Below are positions 15,682 through 23,440 of a DNA stretch of 64,000 bases, piece after piece. The DNA is taken from contig NZ_CP184360.1 in NCBI RefSeq assembly GCF_048595755.1, forward strand, positions 2,790,001 to 2,854,000, in the 5' to 3' direction. How positions within the stretch are numbered: the first letter of the stretch is position 1; each line of letters begins with the position of its first letter. The translations under genes were made by a program, and so were the position numbers. This DNA comes from Luteococcus sp048595755 (GTDB lineage Bacteria; Actinomycetota; Actinomycetes; Propionibacteriales; Propionibacteriaceae). The notes under the pieces were generated by a model that searched no databases, was not told where the DNA came from, and saw nothing but the letters and a program-made list of their open reading frames with translations.

Positions 15682-16868
15682 TGGTTCCTGGCGTCGCGCG
15701 CGATGACGGCGTGCGCGACGTCGAAGTCGGTCAGGTCATAGGTGGGCACCAGGCTCACCGGCAGCACCGCGTCGGCTTCACGCGTGGCCAGCGGCGAAGC
15801 CGTCACCACACCGCTGACCGCGGACACCTTCAGCCCCATGTCCTGCAGCAGGTCGACGCCCTTGGTGGCGCCGAGGGCATCACCGGCGGCGAAGACCAGG
15901 CTGTCGATCCAGGCCTGCACCTCGGGGTCGGCGATGAGCCGGGCGGTCTCGCCCTGGTAGATGCCGTCGGCGATCTCCAGCACCACCACGTCGGTGTCGG
16001 CATTGGCCAGCGCGGCCATCACCGAGAGCACCAGCTGCTTCAGTTCGTCGTAGCCCACACGGTAGGTGGAGCCGTAGCCGAAGTTGGTGAAGTCCAGCAC
16101 CGTGCGGGCACCGGCGTCGACGAACATGCGCGGGTCACCGCCGGCGCCGGTTCCGGTCGCCTTGCCGGCGGCGACGCTCAACCCGCCGCTGGTGAGGCCA
16201 TTGATCAGGCAGGCCAGCGTGGTCGACTTGCCCGAGTTCATCGAGGTGCCCAGCACCGTCACCAGTCGGGGACGCTCGCCGGGCTTGCGCTCGATCGTGG
16301 GGCGGGGCCGGTGCGGGGCGACGTCGGTCAGGTTCAGCGGACGACCATCGCGGGCCACCAGGCCGAGCGGTTCGACGACGGTGGCGAAGTCGACGCTGGC
16401 GTGCTGGGCGGTCACCCGACCGGCCATGCCACCGGCCGCCACCAGATTGGTGGCCTGCAGGTTCTCGGGCACCTCGGCCTCGAACTGGTCGGGGGCATAC
16501 CGGTCGCCATAGGCCACCAGGATCTCGTCACCGGGGAAGAGCAGCTGGCGACGGCTGTGCGGGCTCTCCAGGCGGGTGTGCTTGCCGATCTCGACCACCC
16601 GCGCCAGGACCAGGTCGCCGGCACGCGGTGCGATCTCGGGCCCGCGCAGCAGCTCGTGACCGTCGGCGCCGTCCATCACCTGCTGCCAGAAGAAGCGTGT
16701 GGCGTAGGCCATCTTGGCGGCCTCCAGACGGTGCCGGGGCAGGTCGACCGTCTCCTGTCTCATGGCTGCCGTCTCGTCCTGGGGAAGCAGGCCGGGCATC
16801 CTGCCCTTCGCGGTGTCGGGGCGGGCAGGCTGACGAGTGCTGGTGGCGGACTGGAAGGTGGCGGTCAT
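15678..16868 (-). CDS. P-loop NTPase, dethiobiotin-synthetase/DUF1611-like (function unknown)
   Basis: A 396-residue protein, first gene of the five-gene operon. Residues 1-190 form an N-terminal domain I cannot name (it contains EIGKHTRLESPHSRRQLLF). Residues 200-390 are a P-loop domain with LGTSMNSGKSTT, followed by GKATGTGAGGDP and VVVLEIADGIYQGET, which recall dethiobiotin synthetase or DUF1611 folds. No membrane segment or signal is visible. The stop overlaps the pseudo-ABC gene by four bases. GGAGAAG lies close before the ATG at 16868. The substrate is unknown. Supplying ATPase activity to the degenerate transporter is a speculation. Confidence 0.7.
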   Translation of the reverse strand: MTATFQSATSTRQPARPDTAKGRMPGLLPQDETAAMRQETVDLPRHRLEAAKMAYATRFFWQQVMDGADGHELLRGPEIAPRAGDLVLARVVEIGKHTRLESPHSRRQLLFPGDEILVAYGDRYAPDQFEAEVPENLQATNLVAAGGMAGRVTAQHASVDFATVVEPLGLVARDGRPLNLTDVAPHRPRPTIERKPGERPRLVTVLGTSMNSGKSTTLACLINGLTSGGLSVAAGKATGTGAGGDPRMFVDAGARTVLDFTNFGYGSTYRVGYDELKQLVLSVMAALANADTDVVVLEIADGIYQGETARLIADPEVQAWIDSLVFAAGDALGATKGVDLLQDMGLKVSAVSGVVTASPLATREADAVLPVSLVPTYDLTDFDVAHAVIARDARNQ

Positions 16869-16916
16869 GGTCTTCTCCTGCTCCGTGAGGTGTCACTGTG
16901 GCGCGTGATGCCTCGA

Positions 16917-16958
16917 GGCTAGGAAGCCACGGTGAGCCGATCGTGAGGCTGGGATGAA
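16917..16958 (-). promoter_or_regulatory. Promoter with four 11-bp-spaced boxes before the NTPase operon
   Basis: Read on the plus strand, AGGAA, GTGAG, GTGAG and ATGAA start at 16921, 16932, 16943 and 16954, exactly 11 bases apart, the spacing used by OmpR-family regulators. On the message strand TAGCCT (16922-16917) is a likely -10 box. The boxes cover the place of the -35, which lacks a consensus. This fits activation by the operon's own response regulator. Confidence 0.5.
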
Positions 16959-16994
16959 GACTTCCTCATGCTCGCGTGACGCGGTGGAACCGCC

Positions 16995-18005
16995 TCACCC
17001 CGCGAAGTGGTCGGTTGCCTTGACCAGTTCGCTGGTGATGTTCGGCTCGAAGGCCGAGTGTCCCGCCAGCACCACCTTCAGCTCCGCCTCGGGCCAGGCA
17101 GCGGCCAGGTCCTGGGCGGTGCGCGCCGGGCACGGCAGGTCATAGCGCCCCTGCACGATCACACAGGGAATGTGACGGATGCGGTCCACCTCGTCGATCA
17201 GCTGACCCTCCCGCAAGAAACCCCCGTGGACGAAGTAATGGTTCTCGATCCGGGCGAAGGTGAGCTCGTGCTCCGGGCTCTCGTGCAGGGCCTCCTCATT
17301 CCACAACAGGTAGCTGGTCGCCGCCTCCCACCGGGTCCAGGCCTGCGCCGCGCGCAGGGCGAGCGCCTCGTCGGCGCCGAAGAGGAGCCGGTGGTAACCG
17401 GCCATGTTGCACTGGGACAAGTCGTGCCCGGCCTCCACCAGCGGCGCCTCGAAGGCCTCCCACCACTGGGGTGCGATGTTGCCCGCACCACCGTTGTAGT
17501 ACCAGTCCAGCTCGCTGCGACGCAGCGTGAAGATGCCGCGCAGCACCAGTTCGCTCACCCTGTCTGGATGGCTCTGGGCGTAGGCGAGCGCCAGCGTGCT
17601 CCCCCAGGAGCCGCCGAAGACCAGCCAGCGCTCGATCCCCAGGTGCTCACGCAACCGCTCCAGATCGGCCACCAGGTGCCAGGTGGTGTTCGTCGACAGG
17701 TCTGCGCCCTGCGCGGCACTGGGCGTCGACCGGCCGCAGTTGCGCTGGTCGAGCACGATGATGCGGTAGCGCTGCGGGTCGAAGAAGCGCCGACGGGCGG
17801 TGCCGCCTCCCCCGCCCGGCCCACCGTGCAGGAAGACCGCCGGCTTCCCCTCCGGATTGCCGCACTGCTCGAAGTACATCTGCTGGCCATCGCCCACGTC
17901 GAGCATGCCCGAGTCGAAGGGTTCGATCGGCGGGTAGAGGCCACGCTCGGGAGTGATGGTGGCGCCGTCGACGACATCGCTGCTCTTGCGGAAGATCTGC
18001 GTCAT
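16995..18005 (-). CDS. pip: Prolyl aminopeptidase
   Basis: A 336-residue alpha/beta hydrolase that removes N-terminal proline from peptides. Motifs are the oxyanion HGGPGGGGG, the nucleophile elbow GGSWGSTLA, the acid region VQGRYDLPCP and the catalytic His in LAGHSAFEP. Length and order match cytosolic proline iminopeptidases (family S33). No signal peptide is seen. It follows the DUF5709 gene by 18 bases on the same strand. Confidence 0.94.
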   Translation of the reverse strand: MTQIFRKSSDVVDGATITPERGLYPPIEPFDSGMLDVGDGQQMYFEQCGNPEGKPAVFLHGGPGGGGGTARRRFFDPQRYRIIVLDQRNCGRSTPSAAQGADLSTNTTWHLVADLERLREHLGIERWLVFGGSWGSTLALAYAQSHPDRVSELVLRGIFTLRRSELDWYYNGGAGNIAPQWWEAFEAPLVEAGHDLSQCNMAGYHRLLFGADEALALRAAQAWTRWEAATSYLLWNEEALHESPEHELTFARIENHYFVHGGFLREGQLIDEVDRIRHIPCVIVQGRYDLPCPARTAQDLAAAWPEAELKVVLAGHSAFEPNITSELVKATDHFAG

Positions 18006-18023
18006 GGGCCGATCCTGCCAGCC

Positions 18024-18464
18024 TCAGGCCTCGTCGTCGATCTCCTCGGTGGGATCGATGACGTGCACCGCAGCCTCCTCGGCCGGGGCCGCACCACCGT
18101 CGATGCCCACTTCGCCGCCGACGGACTCGGCCTCGGTGTCGAGCCCCGGATAGCCCTGGTTGGCGTCCACCAAGCGCCCCGCGCGTCGTGAACCCACCTC
18201 ACGCGCCTCGCCGGTCGGATTCCACTTCTCCAGCGGCTTGGTCGGGTCGATGTCGGGCACTTCCTGCTTCATCCGCTGCTCGAGCGTCTCGCCCTCGCGC
18301 TGTTCGCGCGCGGTGTTGCCGAAGCCCTGCGCGGGAGACCAGTTCTCGGGGGTGGTGTAGCCCTCGTCGAGAACGTCGTCGACGCCCCGGTTCACCAGGG
18401 TGTCGTCGCTTTGGAGCTGATCGAGCTGCTCCGACTCATCCGGGATCTCAACAACGTCTTCCAT
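18024..18464 (-). CDS. DUF5709 family protein
   Basis: A 146-residue very acidic soluble protein with the actinobacterial DUF5709 pattern: SDDTLVNRGVDDVLDEGY, then EGETLEQRMKQEVPD and later GRLVDANQG. The function is unknown and it is probably largely disordered. The ATG at 18464 (MEDVVEIP) is preferred over 18503, which adds residues unlike the family. Confidence 0.8.
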   Translation of the reverse strand: MEDVVEIPDESEQLDQLQSDDTLVNRGVDDVLDEGYTTPENWSPAQGFGNTAREQREGETLEQRMKQEVPDIDPTKPLEKWNPTGEAREVGSRRAGRLVDANQGYPGLDTEAESVGGEVGIDGGAAPAEEAAVHVIDPTEEIDDEA

Positions 18465-18520
18465 GACCCGATACTGCCACTGCAAAGCGCATTTGACCAG
18501 CACTTTTGCCCAAGATCAGG

Positions 18521-18538
18521 AGGTGATCTGGTTCACCT
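18521..18538. promoter_or_regulatory. Inverted repeat between divergent genes, possible operator
   Basis: AGGTGA and TCACCT are perfect six-base arms around a six-base spacer, in the gap between the DUF5709 gene and the transporter gene. No known binding site is recognised. Confidence 0.25.
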
Positions 18539-18595
18539 GCCAAGGCTTGTCGGCCGGGGTACGATGCCCGTAGACCCGGTGCGTGTTGCAGACAG

Positions 18596-19336
18596 ATGGC
18601 TCAGCGGCTGGTTGGATGGGACCCCGTGACCACAGACGACAACCCCCTGTCTGGACGCTCGGCGCACTACGCCGAGGTACCCCGCAGCTACTACGACATC
18701 GTGATGGCCGTCTTCGTCGGCCTGCTCATCATCTCCGGCGTGACCGCCACCAAACTCTTCCAGGGCCCCGTGGTCCCCGTCCTCAGTGACTGGTTCCACG
18801 GTGGCGGCCCCCTGATCTTCGACGGCGGCGCCTTCCTCTTCCCCCTCAGCTATGTGGTCGGCGACATCATGACCGAGGTCTACGGCTGGAAGCGCGCCCG
18901 CCGCGCCATCTGGACCGGCTTCGCCCTCACCCTGCTCGCGGCCGTCACCTACCGCATCGTCGCCCTGACCACACCCGTGCCCGGTTTCGAGGCCTGGAAT
19001 TCCGTGCTCGCACCGGCGACGCGGATCGCGGTGGCCGGGCTGGCCGGCTACCTGGCCGGAAACCTGCTCAACTCCTTCGTGGTGGTCCGCCTCAAGGCAC
19101 GGGCCGGTGAGAACAACGTGGCTGCCCGGCTGATCGGTTCCACGCTGGTCGGCGAGCTGGTGGACACCGTCCTGTTCTGCACCATCGCCTTCGCCGGCAC
19201 CATCACGATGGCCGAACTGGGCAATTACACCGTCACCGGTTACCTCTACAAGTGCCTGGTCGAGATCTGTGTGGTGCCCATCACCCTGCGCATCATCGCC
19301 TGGCTCAAGCGAGTGGAACCCACCTACGGCCTGTGA
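18596..19336 (+). CDS. Queuosine precursor transporter (VUT/YhhQ family)
   Basis: A 246-residue membrane protein of six to seven helices with the family motifs GDIMTEVYGWKRARR and LVGELVDTVLF. Members import queuosine precursors (preQ0, preQ1 or queuine). The tRNA-guanine transglycosylase gene lies 4 kb away, which supports queuosine salvage. The start is uncertain: ATG 18596 has no ribosome binding site, and a GTG at 18626 preceded by GGATGGGA is an alternative. The 3' end overlaps the convergent nucleoside hydrolase by 13 bases. Confidence 0.9.
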   Translation: MAQRLVGWDPVTTDDNPLSGRSAHYAEVPRSYYDIVMAVFVGLLIISGVTATKLFQGPVVPVLSDWFHGGGPLIFDGGAFLFPLSYVVGDIMTEVYGWKRARRAIWTGFALTLLAAVTYRIVALTTPVPGFEAWNSVLAPATRIAVAGLAGYLAGNLLNSFVVVRLKARAGENNVAARLIGSTLVGELVDTVLFCTIAFAGTITMAELGNYTVTGYLYKCLVEICVVPITLRIIAWLKRVEPTYGL

Positions 19337-20343
19337 ACCAACCGCTCGATCGAGTGCGCAAAGCTCGCGAAGACCTCCTGCGGGTGGTTGTCGGTGACCA
19401 CCCGCACATTGGGACGCCGCTGCCAGATGCCACGGTCGTCGCGCACCGTGGTGCCGCGCATCAGGTCCGAGGCGGCCTCGACGTCGACCACGGTGCTCTG
19501 CAGCTCGACGCGGGCCTGTCCCGAGGCCACCTGCGCGGCGAACAGGTCGTGCAGGTGGGCCACATAGCCCTGGTCGTAGTCGTGGTGGAACTCGAAGTAG
19601 AAGCGCAGCGCATCGGCCAGCAGGTCGAGCACCGCATGGCCCGTGTCGGCCTGGGGGTGCGCTGCCCGTGCTCGCGACGCGGTGTAGCCCACCGGGGGCG
19701 CCCCGGCCTGGCGGAGCAGGTCGTCCAGCAGGGCGGGCGTGTACTCGATGCGCTCGGTCATCTCGGTGGCGCACAGGATCGGCAGACGCGACTCCTCCAG
19801 CCCCTCGAAGTGCGCGAAGACCTGCTTGGCGGCATCCGGATCGCACCACGTGTTCCACTCCGCGGTGGGAGTGGTGTTGCCCAGGTGCCAGAAGGCCCCG
19901 CCCATGATGACGACCCCGGCGAGCCGTTCTGGCAGGTCGGGCAGTTCCTGCAGGGCGACGGCCAGGTTGGTCAACGGGCCGGTGACCAGCAAGGTGACCT
20001 CTCCCGGGTGGCGCACCGCGTCGCGCCACAGCTCCAGCCACGGGCGTGGGCTCAACCGCGTCGTCAGGTTGGGCAGCGCGGCATGGCCGAGGCCACCGGG
20101 GCCGTGCGTCTCGGGCGTGGTGGCCAGCGGGCGCCGCAAGGGTTGGGGCGTCCCCACCGCCACCTCCACCTCCCCGCGACCGGCGATCTCCAAGACGGCC
20201 AGCGTGTTCAGGGCGGCCTGCTGTGCGGTGGTGTTGCCGCTCGTGGTGGTTGCCCCGACCAGTTCGACGTCGGGGCAACCACACAGCTGGAGCAGGGCGC
20301 AGGCATCGTCGATGCCCGTGTCCACGTCGGCAAGGATCTTCAC
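19324..20343 (-). CDS. Inosine-uridine preferring nucleoside hydrolase family protein
   Basis: A 339-residue enzyme that splits the N-glycosidic bond of nucleosides. The calcium-binding cluster DVDTGIDDA is at residues 6-14, followed by VIMGGAF near the middle and EWNTWCDPDAA for substrate binding. The length is normal. The GTG at 20343 is the start. It lies 19 bases after the oxidase gene on the same strand. Specific base preference cannot be read. Confidence 0.92.
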   Translation of the reverse strand: MKILADVDTGIDDACALLQLCGCPDVELVGATTTSGNTTAQQAALNTLAVLEIAGRGEVEVAVGTPQPLRRPLATTPETHGPGGLGHAALPNLTTRLSPRPWLELWRDAVRHPGEVTLLVTGPLTNLAVALQELPDLPERLAGVVIMGGAFWHLGNTTPTAEWNTWCDPDAAKQVFAHFEGLEESRLPILCATEMTERIEYTPALLDDLLRQAGAPPVGYTASRARAAHPQADTGHAVLDLLADALRFYFEFHHDYDQGYVAHLHDLFAAQVASGQARVELQSTVVDVEAASDLMRGTTVRDDRGIWQRRPNVRVVTDNHPQEVFASFAHSIERLVHRP

Positions 20344-20362
20344 CCTGCCAGTGTGCCGCCTG

Positions 20363-21952
20363 TCACGCGTCGGCGTGCAGCACGGCGTGCTCGGCCACCA
20401 TCTCTGCCAGCGCGGTGATGGTGACGAAGGGGTTGACGCCCAGGGCCCCCGGCACCAGCGAGCCGTCGGCGATGTAAACGCCGTCGTGTCCCAGCAACTG
20501 GCCTGTCAGGTCCGTTGCCTGACCGATCACCGCACCGCCCAGCGGGTGGTAGGTGAAGTTGCTGGCGAAGCCCGTGCCGTTTGCGAACAGGTCTGTGCGG
20601 TAGCGGGTGCCGGCCACCGAGTTCATGTCGTCGAAGACGTGCTTCACGGCCGCGACGGACGGCGCCGCGTGCGACGGCCCGTAGTCCAGCGTGAGCCTGT
20701 TGTTCGCCGCATCCCAACCGAACTGACCCCGGTTCGGGTTGTCGGTGACGGCCAGGTAGAGGTTCAGCCAGGTCTCGACGCCCGCCGGCAGCGGCGCCAC
20801 CTCCGCGAAGACACGGCTCAGCTTGTCCTCCCCGGTCCACGCGTCGATGCCGTGTACCGCGATGGTGGGCTGCTTGGCACCGACCGGCTCCCAGGCCCTG
20901 GTGGACCGGCTGACCATCACATTGCCGTTGGGGCCCCAGCCCTTGCCCACGGCCTCGGGCAACTGCGGCAACAAACCCTGCGCCCGGGAGCGCAGCAGCA
21001 GTTCCGGGGTGCCCACGCTGCCGGCGGCCAGGTAGACGCGGCGGGCGGCGATCGGTGTCTGCTCCGTGTGGGAGCCGTCGGCGTTGACCTGTTCCAGCGT
21101 GACCAGCCACCCGCCCGCTGCCCGACGGGTGAGCGTGGTGGCCTTGGTCATGCTGCGCAGCAGCAGCCGTCCGGTGGCCCGTGCGCGGGCGAGGTAGGTC
21201 TTGTCCAGGCTCAACTTGCCGTGGTTGTTGCCAAAGATCAGCTCCCCGGCGGTCGCCGATCCCGGCACCTTGCCGGCGGCTTCGTCCTTCAGGTACTGCG
21301 GGTCATAGGTGGTGGGCACCAGCATGGTTTGGTAGGCGGCGCGCTCGGCGGTGGCCTTCGCGACCCGGGAGAACTGGTACCAGGGCGACGAGTCGATGAA
21401 GGCCTCGTCGTGGTTCTTGACGCCCAGGCCGGCTCGGGCGCGCGGCAGGTGGACGTCGAAGAAGCGGTCCACGTCCAGGAAGCCCAGGCGCTCCTCGACG
21501 TCGCCACGCCGGGGAGAGACGGCGATGGCGCCATTGACCAGTGAGCCACCGCCGACGCCGCGGCCGCAATAGACGCTCATGCCACCGAAGTCCATCCGGT
21601 CCAGCACCCCCGGCCCACGATCGATGCGCTTGTCGACGCTGATGCCCAGGAAGCTCTTCAGCGGCAGCGCGGTGCGGTCCCGGAACCACATGGAGCGCCA
21701 GTCGGGTGCGGTGATCTTGGTGAAGGGTTCACCGAGGCGGGCCCAGTCGTGGCCCATCTCGAGCATGACGACGTTCTTGCCGGCGGCCGTCAGCCGCTCG
21801 GCCAGCACGGCACCGCCATAACCGGCGCCGATGACAAGGTGCTCGACGAGGACCTCGTCGGCACGGGCGCGCGAGGGCAGGCCTGCCAGGACAGGGGCCG
21901 TCGCCAGTGCTCCGAGCAGCCCCCTGCGGCTCGGAGAATGTGTGATGGTCAT
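20363..21952 (-). CDS. Secreted GMC-type cholesterol oxidase-like flavoprotein
   Basis: A 529-residue FAD enzyme most like actinobacterial cholesterol oxidases, which oxidise and isomerise 3-beta-hydroxysterols. A Tat-type signal (SRRGLLGALATAPVLAG, residues 8-24) directs export. The FAD site is VIGAGYGGAVLAERL, and GRGVGGGSLVNGA and the C-terminal YHPLGG and NPFVTITALAE segments follow the family. The ATG at 21952 begins MTITHSPS. The longer frame to 22117 reads through a repeat region and lacks sense. The true sterol substrate is inferred. Confidence 0.9.
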   Translation of the reverse strand: MTITHSPSRRGLLGALATAPVLAGLPSRARADEVLVEHLVIGAGYGGAVLAERLTAAGKNVVMLEMGHDWARLGEPFTKITAPDWRSMWFRDRTALPLKSFLGISVDKRIDRGPGVLDRMDFGGMSVYCGRGVGGGSLVNGAIAVSPRRGDVEERLGFLDVDRFFDVHLPRARAGLGVKNHDEAFIDSSPWYQFSRVAKATAERAAYQTMLVPTTYDPQYLKDEAAGKVPGSATAGELIFGNNHGKLSLDKTYLARARATGRLLLRSMTKATTLTRRAAGGWLVTLEQVNADGSHTEQTPIAARRVYLAAGSVGTPELLLRSRAQGLLPQLPEAVGKGWGPNGNVMVSRSTRAWEPVGAKQPTIAVHGIDAWTGEDKLSRVFAEVAPLPAGVETWLNLYLAVTDNPNRGQFGWDAANNRLTLDYGPSHAAPSVAAVKHVFDDMNSVAGTRYRTDLFANGTGFASNFTYHPLGGAVIGQATDLTGQLLGHDGVYIADGSLVPGALGVNPFVTITALAEMVAEHAVLHADA

Positions 21953-22011
21953 GGTCGGCAAACTAGACCGACGCCCGTGGCAGGGCCAAGTCCCCTGATC
22001 TGGCCCCCTAC

Positions 22012-22074
22012 GACCCCACAGGACACCCCCCATGACCCCACGGGGCACCACCATGACCCCACAGGGCACCACCC
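22012..22074. repeat. Three imperfect tandem repeats of 21-22 bp
   Basis: Units beginning GACCCCACAGG or GACCCCACGGG start at 22012, 22034 and 22055, in the divergent gap between the oxidase and a small membrane protein gene. Their function is unknown. Confidence 0.7.
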
Positions 22075-22138
22075 CGGGTGCATCTGCTCCGCGACGGCTC
22101 GCTAGTCTCGGAACCACCGAATACCCACGGGAGATGCC

Positions 22139-22453
22139 ATGTCAAACACCTCGACGGTCAGCGCCGCTGCACGGCGCAACTATCCATTGGGCTGGGTCAT
22201 CGCCCTGCTGGCCAGCATCCTGCTGATGGGCGTGACGGCCTTCTTCCACCTGATCAAGCATGACCTGCTGCCGTTGTACCTGTTGGCCTCACCGGTGGTG
22301 GTGGGCCTCATCGGTGGCGCGGCCCTGCTGATGGGTGAGCGCTTCCCCTGGCGGCAGAGCAAGCTGTGGGCCGCGATCCTGATCGTGGGCGGCATCTTCA
22401 GCGTCGCCATGATGCTCTTCCTCATGGTCTACGTGCTGCCGCTGGAGCACTGA
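22139..22453 (+). CDS. Small three-helix membrane protein, unknown
   Basis: A 104-residue protein with hydrophobic helices at about 18-40, 45-66 and 77-99 and a short Ser/Thr N-terminus. I do not recognise it. GGGAGAT lies before the ATG, and TAGTCT about 30 bases further up could be the -10. It runs opposite to the PAC2 gene that follows. Confidence 0.65.
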   Translation: MSNTSTVSAAARRNYPLGWVIALLASILLMGVTAFFHLIKHDLLPLYLLASPVVVGLIGGAALLMGERFPWRQSKLWAAILIVGGIFSVAMMLFLMVYVLPLEH

Positions 22454-22477
22454 GCCGGGCCCGGGCCCCGGGCGGGG

Positions 22478-23425
22478 TCAGTGCCCCAACCCGAAGCCAC
22501 CCTCCTTGCCCTTGCCGTCGCCCTTGTCGCTGTCTTTGAGGAACTGCTCGAACTCGGCGGCCAGGTCGTCACCGGTGGGCAGCTCCGACTCGTCGACGGA
22601 CTGCTTCGGCTCCGGTCCGCTGATCTCGCGTCCCTTGACCGCCTGGTCGTAGGCGGCCTCCATCTGGGTGATCGCCTCGGCATTGTCCGGATTCTGCGCC
22701 ACCAGCTGGTCGATCTCGCGCAGGTACTCGTCGGCGCGGCTGCGAAGGTCGGGGATCGCCAACGACAGTTCGGCGATGTCGCTGGCGCAGTCGAGCAGTC
22801 GCACCGATCCCGCGGGGAACTCTCCCCCGGCCAGGTAGTGCGGCACGTGCACCGAGAAGCCAGCGGTGCGAATGTGCGCCTCGGGCAGGCGAACCTCCAA
22901 CAGCGCCTCCACCGAGCTGGGCAGCTGGATGCGGTCGTGCAGTGAGGGGTAGTCCGCGATCAGCGTCGGATCCACCGAGTGGGCCGTCACCCCCACCGGG
23001 CGGGTGTGGGGCGCACCCCACGGGATGCCGTGCAGCTGCACGGCCAGCGTGCAGCCCAACTCACCCAGCAGGATGGCCACCGCGGCGCAGAAGCGCTCCC
23101 ACTGGTAGTCGGGCTCGGGTCCGGTGAACAACAGAAAGTCCTTGCCGGCGTCGTCGGTCACCACCCGCACCACCAGCTCCATCGGCTGGTAGTCGGTGTA
23201 GTGGTCACGGTCGAAGGTGATCAGCGGGCGACGCGAGCGGTGGTCCACCAGCTGGTCGACGTCGAAGCGGGCGATGATCCGGCTCGGGCGCGTGTCCACC
23301 AGGTGCTGGGCGCCGAGCTGGGCGGCCTGGCCGGCATCCATGAAGCCCGACAGCGCCATCACCGCCGGGGCACCGTAGACGGGTGCGCCGGAGAGTTCGT
23401 AGAGTTCCCGAGGATCCTTCATCAC
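22478..23425 (-). CDS. PAC2 family (proteasome assembly chaperone-like) protein
   Basis: A 315-residue PAC2-domain protein: the early GFMDAGQAAQLGAQHLV, then RPLITFDRDHYTDY, LLFTGPEPDYQWERF and GIPWGAPHTRPVGVTAH follow the actinobacterial family. The C-terminal 50 residues are charged and disordered. Related proteins are thought to help assemble protein complexes, but the bacterial role is unknown. It lies 15 bases after tgt and is the probable last gene of the hrcA operon. Confidence 0.88.
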   Translation of the reverse strand: MMKDPRELYELSGAPVYGAPAVMALSGFMDAGQAAQLGAQHLVDTRPSRIIARFDVDQLVDHRSRRPLITFDRDHYTDYQPMELVVRVVTDDAGKDFLLFTGPEPDYQWERFCAAVAILLGELGCTLAVQLHGIPWGAPHTRPVGVTAHSVDPTLIADYPSLHDRIQLPSSVEALLEVRLPEAHIRTAGFSVHVPHYLAGGEFPAGSVRLLDCASDIAELSLAIPDLRSRADEYLREIDQLVAQNPDNAEAITQMEAAYDQAVKGREISGPEPKQSVDESELPTGDDLAAEFEQFLKDSDKGDGKGKEGGFGLGH

Positions 23426-23440
23426 TTCTCCATCCGACTG

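Noticed and set aside
18465..18595. preQ1 riboswitch ahead of the queuosine-precursor transporter
   Set aside because: I found none of the conserved preQ1 core or pseudoknot sequence, only a short inverted repeat.
22012..22074. Repeats with ATGACC considered as tiny leader peptides
   Set aside because: There are no ribosome binding sites and no sensible peptide. They are better described as plain tandem repeats.
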